A stretch of DNA of 64,000 nt from Symsagittifera roscoffensis (Eukaryota > Xenacoelomorpha > Acoela > Convolutidae): assembly GCF_963678635.1 (NCBI RefSeq), contig NC_087063.1, positions 60,086,759-60,150,758 of the forward strand, written 5' to 3'. The notes under the pieces are model-generated. The model ran no database searches and was not told the origin of the DNA. It was given only the letters and a program-made list of their open reading frames with translations. The position numbers and the translations under genes were made by a program. Positions 7,270-17,542 of the stretch are shown here, in pieces. The first letter of the stretch is position 1; every line of letters starts with the position of its first letter.

Positions 7270-9884
7270 CGTGGGCTAAAAAAGTTATTATTTTGAGACT
7301 GAAAAGCTGTGGTATGGGGTTGTTCGATAATTTGTTCATATGAATTTTCATCTTGTGAATGATGTGTCATTATATGTTGTATGGGACTTTGTGATATGTT
7401 TGGTCTAAAATTTGGATTGTGTGTTATTGCTAAATTTCGGAAATTTCGTGGGACTAGGGATAATGGATGGTTATGTGGTAGGGGTGGTAACTGTGGTGCT
7501 GTAGGCGTTATCTCTATATTATTATGTTCTTCGTCGTATGTGTTCTGTCTTGTCGCTAGTTTTGTATTGTATTCTTTTATTTGTGCGTCTAAAAGAATTT
7601 TGTTTATTGATGATGAGAAAATTCCAAAAAATCCTGCAAATAGTATGCGTGCTACACTTGCTTGTCTATTTACTTGTGTGTGTATAGCGCATGTATTATA
7701 GATTCCTTTTAAAAGTGAAAAAAGAAATCCTATAAAGTTAAACATTGCGTATAAAATAGTCAATTTTTCTAAGATGTAATAGGGCCATCCTAGAAAATCA
7801 AGAATTTCATTTTTTAGTGTAACAAAGCTAAAAATATTTATAGGTGAGATATCTTGTGGTCGGTATTTTTCACCGTTTAGATATATATAGTCTTTAATGT
7901 CTTTAAAATATCCGCTATAATCTTGTGTATAGATATCTGCAAATCCTGCGGTTTCGGCAAGTTTGCGTAAGTTTTGGTCAAATGATTGTCTTTGTATAGT
8001 GTCCATTTGTGTTAATAATTCTTGTAATTGTTGTGTTCTAATGTGATGTTGGACATCTGATTTTGAATATATTCCAATTGATTGTAAGTCGATATTTGGG
8101 TTTCGAGCAATAGCTCTAATGCTTTCGGGTGAAAATTTTTTGAGTGATTGCATTAATGTGGGGTATGGGGTAAGAAGATAATATTTATCTTCATCAGGGT
8201 TCAGTTGTACTACATTGTGGCTATTTTCTGATCCACATGGGACTGCGGTATCCCAGAAATATGTCCGTCTTGAAAGCGTGTCAACGAAATGTACTTTATT
8301 TTTATAAAAGATAGGGATTCTTTTATAGCATCTTTTATCTTCAAAAACATATAGTGGTGATACTTTTTTGGTACAGGTATAAAACCATAAAATGTTTCCT
8401 TCGTAGTCTAAAAAATTTGATCTATTTCCTGATAGTAAATATCCTGCGTAGGGTATTTTTAATACTGCTAGTGCAAGTGATTGTAGGATTTGTGTCCGTT
8501 CTAATTCGCTTAGTTGGTGAAGTGTTTCTAATTCAGAGAGTGACATTTCCTGAAAAATTCGACTAATTGTGTAGTCTAGTTTCATATCTAAATGAATACC
8601 ATAGTGAATATTACCAAAATAAGAATTATTCATTAGTGATAGTTCTTGTAAGCGTGTGCTTCTAGTGTCATGTGGCTTTAGATGTCCACCAGGTTGACCA
8701 TTACTTTTTTGAAAATTAACTGGTATATATGATGTTCCTTCGTTTATGGAATGACCTGTGGCATAAGGGTCAATTTTTATTTTTCCAGTGGTCATGTCGA
8801 AACCTTTTTCGTATTCAACTAATATTTCAGAATATTGTGTTTTATAAAGTCGGTTTCTGTATTTGCATGCAAGTTCTGTTTCTTGATATATTTGAAAACG
8901 TGTCAATTTATTTTCTATTTTGTGGATGTTTCTAAAATCAGTACTTTGTTTTTGTGATGGATTTACTTGTTCATATGGAATTGATTGTATGAAACATTTC
9001 TCGTGAAATTTTATCATTCGGGCGTGTACTTTTGCTACTTGAAATGTTGTACATGTATCTTCGGGAAACCAAACAATTGTTGCTTGTGTTCGTGTTGTAG
9101 GGTCACAATAGCCTTGATCGTTTTTACAAGGTAATCTAATTCCTTGATAGATCATTGTGTTGTCAGATAAATCTCGTGTGAGTTGTATTTTTTCGAGTTG
9201 TATTTTCCAATCGAAAAACATTATTTCTTGATATCCTTTATTTTTTGTGTCTGCTTTGCAGTTTGACGGGTTATTTATACCAATGTGTGGTATCCAGTGT
9301 TTATCGTGTATGTCATAAGTTAATCTTCCGTGTGCGCCGTTGTATGGGTATTTTTCATCTAGTTTTATATGTCCTTGATATCTTTCAAGTTCTGCTTGAT
9401 GTACAGAATCTGCAAAAACTTGGAAATTTACTAATTTTCTGTCGGTGTTTTTATTTCTTATGATATTTAGTCTGAGTAACTCGTTTTTACAATCATCGGG
9501 ATTGAGATGTAAAAGTCGTTCGATATTACTTTGGTAGAATGATTCGTGGTCAAGTCGGTTTTTATTTCCGTTTGAGACTTGTGAACAATGTACTTTCTTT
9601 TCGGAAAATGTTGCTGTGAATTTATATCCTATAACTGTTGTTGCTCGGGCTTTTGAATAGAGTGTCGCTATTACAATTGTAGTTTCTATAGCTTGTGGTT
9701 CTGTTTCGCATTGTGATACTTGATTTATTGCATATTTGTGTAGTGTTTTTTGTTCATTTTCTTCACAATCGTAATGTGTTACTAATAAGTCTTGGGGTCC
9801 TGTGCGGGGAGAAGGATTTATGTTCTGATTGGAAATTACTAGAAAAAAAAGTTGGAGAAAAATTAATATTTTTAGAATATACAT
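7266..9884 (-). CDS. env: envelope-like glycoprotein of the retroelement
   Basis: 872 residues. Residues 1-18 are a strong signal peptide (MYILKILIFLQLFFLVIS). A large Cys-containing ectodomain follows, including a WFPEDTC motif near residue 270. About residue 710-735 is a hydrophobic span (FNFIGFLFSLLKGIY) and a second lies near 745-765 (ILFAGFFGIFSS), before a Pro/Asn-rich cytoplasmic tail of about 90 residues. This layout fits a membrane fusion glycoprotein giving the element retrovirus character. I cannot place it with certainty among env families; spacing of Cys and the WxPxxxC motif recall class III-like glycoproteins captured from negative-strand RNA viruses, which is only inference. 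No furin-like site stands out. It is uninterrupted, overlaps the preceding ORF by 13 bases and the next by ATGA. Confidence 0.8.
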   Translation of the reverse strand: MYILKILIFLQLFFLVISNQNINPSPRTGPQDLLVTHYDCEENEQKTLHKYAINQVSQCETEPQAIETTIVIATLYSKARATTVIGYKFTATFSEKKVHCSQVSNGNKNRLDHESFYQSNIERLLHLNPDDCKNELLRLNIIRNKNTDRKLVNFQVFADSVHQAELERYQGHIKLDEKYPYNGAHGRLTYDIHDKHWIPHIGINNPSNCKADTKNKGYQEIMFFDWKIQLEKIQLTRDLSDNTMIYQGIRLPCKNDQGYCDPTTRTQATIVWFPEDTCTTFQVAKVHARMIKFHEKCFIQSIPYEQVNPSQKQSTDFRNIHKIENKLTRFQIYQETELACKYRNRLYKTQYSEILVEYEKGFDMTTGKIKIDPYATGHSINEGTSYIPVNFQKSNGQPGGHLKPHDTRSTRLQELSLMNNSYFGNIHYGIHLDMKLDYTISRIFQEMSLSELETLHQLSELERTQILQSLALAVLKIPYAGYLLSGNRSNFLDYEGNILWFYTCTKKVSPLYVFEDKRCYKRIPIFYKNKVHFVDTLSRRTYFWDTAVPCGSENSHNVVQLNPDEDKYYLLTPYPTLMQSLKKFSPESIRAIARNPNIDLQSIGIYSKSDVQHHIRTQQLQELLTQMDTIQRQSFDQNLRKLAETAGFADIYTQDYSGYFKDIKDYIYLNGEKYRPQDISPINIFSFVTLKNEILDFLGWPYYILEKLTILYAMFNFIGFLFSLLKGIYNTCAIHTQVNRQASVARILFAGFFGIFSSSINKILLDAQIKEYNTKLATRQNTYDEEHNNIEITPTAPQLPPLPHNHPLSLVPRNFRNLAITHNPNFRPNISQSPIQHIMTHHSQDENSYEQIIEQPHTTAFQSQNNNFFSPR

Positions 9885-11187
9885 GTGTATGATAATCCTG
9901 AGTATGGGTTATAAAATGTGATGTAACCAATTGTCTTTTTGGTATATCTGTCGTATTTATATATTACTTCAGTTGTTATAAATGGTGAAGGTAGTGATTG
10001 AGCTGTTATATTAGGTGGATTTAATGGGTAGGGATGTTGGGTAATATTATTTAACTTAACTGTGATTTCAAACTTTAATTGTAAACTGTTTTGTTGGAGT
10101 ATTTGAATATTGTGATCACGGATATCGTTGTGAATATCTTGGCGATATTGTAATCTATTAAGTGCCCAGTTATGAAGGCGGTTACTTTCTTGATGTTGTC
10201 CAAATAGTGGTGGAGGATGTTGAGCAATGTTGTTTAGTTTAACCGTGATTTCAAATTTTAATTGTAGACTATTTTGTTGGAGTATTTGGATGTTATGATC
10301 ACGAATGTCTTCGTGGATATCTTGTCTATATTGTAATCTATTAAGTGCCCAGTTGTGTAGTCGGTTACTTTCTGGGTGCTGTCCAAATAATGGTGGGGGT
10401 GCTGTGAATGTATTCCAGTCTAATCTTAGAGGGATATTTGTTGATGATTGTTCTCGATATCGAGCGTCGAGATTATTTGGGAAATTTAAAGCAAAAGGTG
10501 TCGGTGAAATTTGGCTTATTGATGGTGTTGATGGTAGTGATAATGTTTCTGGTAGTGATGATGATGTTGTTGTATCGGTAGAACTATCTATTGGATCATT
10601 TATTAAATTGGGTTCACCTTGTGTGAATGATTGTGTTGTCCAATATGGTAGTCGTGATGTTTGGTTTGGGGGGTTAAAGGGATTTTCACGTATTTGTTCA
10701 GATGTTGGTGTTGAACCTAAGTAATCTGAGGGTAGACTTGAGGTGCTACGTTGTGAAAGGAGCGTAGGGGTTCTGGTAATATACCAATTGGGTTTTCCGG
10801 AGTACTTTGTGATGGGGATTGGGGTATATCAAAATGAACTCGGGGGGTTTGAAAATTTCTGTTTCGTCGTGGATGTATAATTTGTCTATTTATTTCAACT
10901 GTATTTTGATTTTGACTAAGTTTTCGTATTCTACTTAATTCTTGTGGTAGTGTTGGGTACAAATTATATGTTGGTTCACTTAGAGGTGCTTGTCGTTGAA
11001 CTGGTTCTAGTGGTTCAGATAAGCGAGCGTGTCGTTCTTCAAAGGTATATGGGTTATCTTGGAAAGAAATTCGTGTAGATGTTTGGGGGTTTTGGGTAGT
11101 TGTAGGTGGTGTTGGGTTATCTTGGGATGATGTCGGTGAAGACTGACTGTGTGATTGTTGGTTAGCAATTTTGAGGGTTTTTTATTG
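9872..11187 (-). pseudogene. proline-rich ORF upstream of env, with a 61-codon internal duplication
   Basis: An open minus-strand frame from about 11187 to 10720 (Pro, Ser, Thr, Gln-rich) passes, after one apparent frameshift near 10740-10750, into a second open frame that ends with TAA at 9872-9874, just inside the env start. No good ATG is seen at the upstream end, so it may be expressed by splicing or as an extension. The C-terminal part contains two tandem 61-residue repeats (DNA 10032-10214 and 10215-10397) with motifs HNWALNRLQYRQDIH and RDHNIQILQQNSLQ, predicted helical. I do not recognise the family. The position suggests an env-linked accessory protein; the frameshift may be a mutation or an assembly error. 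Confidence 0.5.
10032..10397 (-). repeat. 183-bp tandem duplication, in frame
   Basis: Two adjacent units, 10032-10214 and 10215-10397, each 183 bp (61 codons), clearly similar with scattered substitutions, many at third positions. They preserve the reading frame of the proline-rich ORF, implying the duplication arose while the ORF was coding. Confidence 0.8.
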
Positions 11188-11194
11188 ATATTTT

Positions 11195-11383
11195 TTAGTG
11201 AAAAAATTTATGTTTATTGTAGTATTCTTCTAGAAAAAGAATTAAAAGGATTGTTGCTAAGGCGAATGTTATGACTGCCTTCTTTATACATTTGCACATT
11301 GTCAAGATGAGGGATGATAAAAATGTTATAAAAATTACAAATAGTAAAAAAATATCTGTTCTACTAAAAATGGTTCGTATCAT
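11195..11383 (-). CDS. small two-span membrane protein (62 codons)
   Basis: Starts with a proper ATG and encodes two hydrophobic segments, about residues 11-30 (IFLLFVIFITFLSSLIL) and 36-52 (AVITFALATILLILFL), separated by a short basic loop with two Cys (CKCIKKA). It ends EEYYNKHKFFH. It resembles a viroporin or small hydrophobic protein in shape only. It lies between pol and the proline-rich ORF in the retroelement. Family unknown; AT-rich DNA can produce such frames by chance. Confidence 0.4.
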   Translation of the reverse strand: MIRTIFSRTDIFLLFVIFITFLSSLILTMCKCIKKAVITFALATILLILFLEEYYNKHKFFH

Positions 11384-12203
11384 TTAGATAAGTTTTGTGT
11401 CTCGTACCTGTGAATATGGTCAATGGCTTTTGAGAGTTGGAGGTATAGTTCAAATATGGAATAGAAAATTTAAAAAATATTGCAAAAAATGATTAAGATT
11501 ATTACAAAAGCTTCAAAGGTATCAAAAAGAAAAATGAATAAAGGTTTGAATATTGTTAAAAAGTTTATGAAAATGTTGAATATTATGTTGACTGATCGAG
11601 AGAAGAGCATTTAAGAAATGGTTTCTTGATCGAATATTTTTGTTGTTTGGGGCAATTTTCAAGTGTGGTCGAGTTATTTATTGGTTTTTTGACAAGTGGG
11701 TTGAGTTTTGTGAAAAGTTGTTGGGGGCGAATTTTATGGTGTTCGGGAGGTCTTCTTTTACTTTATTTTTATTTGTCAAGTGATCTGGGGTATTTTTGAG
11801 ATTTTTATACTTTAGGCTAATTTAATATGGTCGTTCTTTTACTTTAGGCTAATTTAACATTTTTGTTTGGGGGGTATCTGAGGTCTGAGTTGGGGAAATA
11901 TTGTTGATCTTTGCGTTATTAGATAAGGGAGGGTTATGATATTATGGTGATATTTATTTTAGTTGTCAAGTTGGAGTGGTTTGCTTATATTTGACCTGGA
12001 GGTCGTAAAGTTATAGTTATAGATATGCCTGGAGTTTAATATTTTTCGTCTAATTGGTTTGTGTTAGAGTTATAGAAGGTGACGGATTGAATGAATCTTA
12101 TTGGCTAATTTTGAACTAGAATCGCTGCGTGTTTGTCAGCATGTTATTTTGAAAAATGAAAGTTTAAAATGTTTCAGAGGTGCAAAGATTATTGATTGTA
12201 AAA
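11384..12203. other. non-coding gap between pol and the env region
   Basis: No open frame of note on either strand. The phrase actttaggctaattta occurs twice close together, near 11808 and 11840. This interval could hold the splice acceptor for the env-region mRNA, but I cannot pick one with confidence. Confidence 0.4.
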
Positions 12204-15200
12204 TTAAAGTTGTTTTTGGAATTCAACTTTCTTTAATATTTTAGATTGTGGAATGAATGTTTTGTAGTTTTTGCGTGGTTGATTTCTAAGTCGTGATGAC
12301 TCTCTATGTTCTGATTTCTCTAATTGTTCTTGGGGTATTATTTTTTCTGTCATTTTTCTATTTTTTCTTTCTTTTTGAGGTATATTTTGATCTAGCTGTT
12401 TTGTATTGTTTTTCGTTGTAGTTGATTTTTTATTTTGGTTTTCGAGGTGAATGTCATGTTGTTCTTTTGTTTCATTTTCCGTATGTGGGTTATTTTGAAT
12501 AACTTTTAAACCTGTGAAAGAATATAACTGAGTTAGTTCGCGTAGTGCGTATTCTTTTGGGTAATAAGGTAATAAATTGTTTCGATGTTGAACAATTTCT
12601 TTTTGGTCTGAGTTGGTGATTTTATATGTTACGTCAGTGGGTTTGGCAATTATTTGGTATGGTCCTTTACGAAGGGGTTGTAATTTTTTAGAAATTCCTT
12701 TTTGAGTGTTAAAATTAGGTATTAAAACAAATGTTCCAATTTTCAAATCGGAGGCTGGTGTAAAGCGTGAATTTATTTGTTCATTAATGTTTTGCCTTTG
12801 TAACAACTTTTGTGTTACTTTTTGGTAAATTTCATTGTGTTTTTTTATCTCTATTTAAAATCCATTCGGTTTGTGTACCGGAGGCTAATTTAAGAATTTG
12901 TGGGTGATGAAAATGATCTTCATCATGTGTGTGTAAAGGTAGGTTATAACAAATTGAGTCTTTATTCGGTTGACAATGACTTTGTGCATTTTTATGAGAA
13001 TTTGCTGTAAACATAATTGGTTTACGTGGCTTTTGATTAAAAACCATTTCATATGGTGACATTCCTAGACTTGTCGTAATTTGTGAATTATATGCTAAGG
13101 GGAATAATTTTACATCTGCTGACCATTCGGTGTATCTTGTATCATTTCCATTGATGATACATCTAAGATATTCTTGTAGTGAACGGTTCATACCTTCGAC
13201 TAAGCCGTTTGTCCAAGGTGCATGAGATGTACGTGGTTTGTGTTTAATGTTATATAAATGACATAGTGTGATGATTTCATTATTTATGAATTCTGTACCG
13301 TTGTCTGTAACTAAAATTTCGGGTAGTCCGAACTTGGCTATCCAGTGTTCATAAAGTGTTGTGTAAGCGTAATAAGCGTTACAATGTGGTACTGGGTTAA
13401 GTGCTACATAATGTGTAAATGCGTCAACAATTACCATAATGAAGGAGTTTCCTTCAGATGATGGTGAAAGTGGTCCTTTTGTATCGAATGAGATACGATG
13501 GTTAAAGTATAAACTTTGTCCTTTAAAATCTTGTTTTTGTGCTATTTGTTTTTGATTTGGATAAGGTTTATTTAGCTGACATACTATACAATCATTGCAT
13601 AGTACTTTTATCCAAATTGGTGCATTTGGGAAATAGAAATTTTGTATAAAATTTGAATATGTTTTTTCTGATCCAGAGTGTCCTTTAATGTTTTGTGTAT
13701 GTGAAATGTTAAAAGCTATGAGAATCATACTTAAAGGGAGACAGGGAACTGTAGATTCATTTAATTGGTATTCTAGAAGGTCTGTGTTTTCATTAATTGT
13801 TGTATTATTAAATTTTCGAAAATATCGGAGGAGTGTTTTATTTCCTAAAATTGTGGTATCTGCTTTTACGGGTTTAGTTTTGTATTTGTGCCATGATTTC
13901 AGTTGTCTAATTACTGGGTCAAGATTTTGATATTGTTTCAAGGTATTAATTGTAATTTTATCTGTTGGGAGGAGAAAAATGTTTTCAATTTCTAATTTAG
14001 ATAAAGGAATTGTGTCAAGTGGGTCATGGAGGTCAAAAACTTGATTTATTGTGTATTTTGAATCATTTGTTTGTGGTCCTGATAAATTTATTTTATCAGT
14101 TAGATTTTCTTTTTCAATTAACGGAAAAAGGTCTTTTTTATGCGAGTGTTGTTTTACTCTTTTTTGTTGGGTGTTATTTTTTATCCATTGTGAGTATGGA
14201 ATTGGTTTGAAAGTTGATGTTCCAAGTAGATCAACTTCGTAATGGTTATTTTGGCAATCTAAGTAAAATGGGAAGTGTTGTAGGTTATTTATCTGTGATT
14301 GTTCAATGTCAGTTTTTACTGCATATTTGCATTCTAGTCGGGGTGATGTTTCGTTTTCTGCAAGGTAAAATTTTATATTTTTGGGTATTTCAACTGTAGT
14401 TTTTCGTGTAAGTAATTCAGGTGGTGTATTTCGAATTAATGTATCTGGTAATGCAAGATTCTTTCCTGCTGTCCAAACTATATGTAAGTTTGGAAATTTC
14501 ATTAGAATTAATTGAAATCTATAAACTCGGTGATTTGGGTTTGACTTTTGTGTAAAGAGAAAAATGATTGGTTTGTGATCTGTGAATAGAACTGTTGGAT
14601 GTTTTGATCCAAGTATCAGAAATTCATATTCTGTAAGTGTATAAATTATAGCTGTACATTCTCTCATTAAAGTTGAGAGTCGTAACTCTGCTTGAGTGAA
14701 TAATCGAGAATTTGCTGATATAAGGGTCATTTTGTTTGTACCATTGTGTGATTGTAATAATGCTGCGCCGATGCCAAAATTTGAAGCATCGCACATTGCA
14801 TAGAATGGTTGATTTGGATCTGGAATTGTATTTGAAATTTGTTCAGTTAGAAGTTTTTTAATTTCTTCAAATCGTGTTTGATGTTCTGTATTCCATTCAA
14901 AACTATTTTGTTGTCTGAGGATATTTTAGAATGGTCTTAAATATAATTGCATTTTATAAACGTATTTGCTTAAAAAATTCAACATTCCAAGGAATTCTTG
15001 GATTTTCTTTTTGTTTGTTGGTGGTTGAAGTTTTTGAATAGCATCAATGCGTGATTTTAATGGAATTATTGTCTTTCTTTCTATATTATGTCCTAAAAAT
15101 TTAACTCGTGTTAAAAAGAAGTGACTTATCGGGGGCGGCCTTCAGATTTTCGTTCTGAAGTATTTTGTGATAGTGTTCTAAAACTGTAAACATTTCTTCT

Positions 15201-17542
15201 TTTGTCTGTGATTGCATAAAAACATCGTCTAAATAGGTGATTGCGTTTTTCTTAAGTATTAGTGGTCTAAAGATTTTGCTCATAAAAGCTGAAAATGCTG
15301 CTGGTCCTATGGATATTCCATAGAATAGGCGGTTGAATTCATATTGTTGATTTCCAATAACAAATTGTGTTAAACGTCGTGATTGTTCATCTAGTGGCAT
15401 TTGATTGTATGCACTATTCATATCTGCGGTTGTAAAGTATTTTCCGTTTATTTTTGTTAAAATAACTTGTATTGGTTCAATAGGCCAATTGCATTTTGAT
15501 TCGTCTATTAGTGAATTTAGATATCTAGCGTCTAAAACTATTTTTAATGATTCTCCTTTTGCTAAGATGATAACAGGGTTAATAAATGTGTTACCTTTTG
15601 GTTGTTCTTCTTTGTTTACCGGTGAGATAATTTTGTATTGCTCTAAAATATCGAGTAATCTGTTCACTTTATCGTGTAAATGAATTGGTACTTTACTTAC
15701 TCTTTGTTTTTTGAAAACTGCGTCAGGTTTTATCGGGAGATGTAGTGATGAACTGATTTTGCCAACATCAAATTTGGATGTTGCATAGACTGATGAATAT
15801 TTTATTAGCTGTTTGGCTAACTTATCAAATTCGTCTTGTGTTATTTGTGAATGTTGGAAGTTAAACATTGTTAAAAATTTCTGTTGATCCTCTGTATAGT
15901 TATTTATGTTGAATGTAGGTTCGAAATATGGGGTTTTTGTGAAATAATCTGTATTTCTTTTTTCATTACTTATTATATTATTTATGGATAGTTCTTCGTT
16001 AAGAATTGTGGATTGACAAATATCTATTAATTGGAGTATATTATTTACGCGGTATGCTTTTTCATGCATTGGTGATATTGTAGCGTTGGTTTCGCAATAT
16101 CCTAAAAGTCCTAAGGGTAATGTTACTTGATACGGTTTATTATTATATACATGTAACGAAATGATGTCTGAATTCGTATTTTTCAAATATTTTATGGATG
16201 AAATTGTGATTTTGAAAAACTTATGGATAGGTTTGAATTCAAAGTCTGACATAAAGAGTTGTTGTTTATTTTGGTTTTTATCATATTGGTGAACTTGTTT
16301 TATTGAAAAGTTATATATGTTTCCTGATAGTGGTTTCAGGTGTTTCCGTTGTTGGTTATAAATTGGATAAAATTCTGAAAAGAATGGTGGTTGTTTATTT
16401 AATCTTTGAAAAAATGTTAGGGCTGTCTTTTTTGTTTTTGTGTACTTATCTTTGATTAGTATTTTACTATTCAAGATGTTGATTGTTGGTATATATTTCG
16501 AGATAAATGGTATTCCAATGATATTGTGTTTAATATCAGTGATATGAAATATTTGTTTAAATGGCTTGTTTAAAATTTTATTTTGCTCCATTGTTCTTGT
16601 AGGAAGAAAAAATAATTGAACTTTTCCATAGTTTACTAATGTTAATCCTTGTGCTGTTGCTAGTTTACTGGAGGTTGCAAGAGGCGTTAATTTTGGGTGT
16701 AATGTTTTGATTTCATTCCATGTGGGAATGTTAATTATGTTTGATTCTGCTCCTGAGTCAATTAAAAAATCAATTTCAAGATCTGGTGGTTGAAATTCTT
16801 TGTTTCTTGGACTTTCTAAACGAAATGGTATTGTCCAAATTTTTTCTTTGGGTTGTTCTTTTTGTACATTTTGGTAGATGTGATGTGTATTCAAGCATTT
16901 TGTTTTGTCATTTTCATTGGGTTTATTTACAGTGTTAATTTTGTTAGTTTCATGTGCCATTTGTGTAGAGTGGATGGGTTCAATATAATAATTGTGAAGG
17001 AGTTCCAATTGATTTTCATATATATGTGATGAAAAAGGTTGTTCATATATAATAGGTTCGTAGTCGTTCTCGACTGCTATCATATTTATGGAGATAGTGT
17101 TTTCTGTATCACTTTCTGTGTCTGATGATCCACAGTTTATTTGATTTAGTTGTAGTTCGTTATTTCCTGTATCATCAATACCTGGGGGGTCTGATGTTGT
17201 TTCTTCATTTGATTGTACTTGATTTATATGTCTTTGATGTTTGGGTGTACTACTTCTGTAGCGATGTTTAGAATTATTATATTGGTTATTATTTCTATGT
17301 GGTGATTGAGAATAATTTTTATATCGATTATTATAACTTGAATGTCGATTTTGTGAATTGTTTCTTGATCTGTGTTGATAATTATCGTTTGATCTGTGAT
17401 AGTTTGATCTGTTATATGAGTTATTTCTTGATCGATTGTTCGGGTAATTCTGATTTCGGTTGTTCGAATAACTTCTATTTCGATTATTTGAATAGTTTCT
17501 ATTTATATTATATGATGAGTTTCGTGATTGATTGTTTGGGTA
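12204..17542 (-). pseudogene. pol: pol: protease, reverse transcriptase, RNase H, integrase (broken)
   Basis: Domains in order on the minus strand. Aspartic protease has FLIDSGAES at about 16740. Reverse transcriptase has ITYLDDVF at about 15235. RNase H begins near MCDASNFG at 14796. Integrase has an HHCC zinc domain (HSGSEKT, CNDCIVC) at about 13590-13690 and DDE residues in SFDTKG (about 13480), TDNGTEF (about 13290) and NGLVEGMNR (about 13190). A chromodomain-like C-terminus with a Lys/Gln-rich tail follows (12204-12806). Breaks: a frameshift near 15117, an in-frame TAA at 14926-14928, and a frameshift in an A run near 12840. The protease frame is the same as the gag nucleocapsid frame, separated only by a TAA at 17543-17545. 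Domain order fixes it as Ty3/gypsy type. As read it could not make one polyprotein. Confidence 0.9.

Noticed and set aside
10305-10724. 139-codon plus-strand open frame
   Set aside because: Lies antisense to the proline-rich ORF and crosses its 183-bp duplication; composition reflects the reverse complement of the coding strand.
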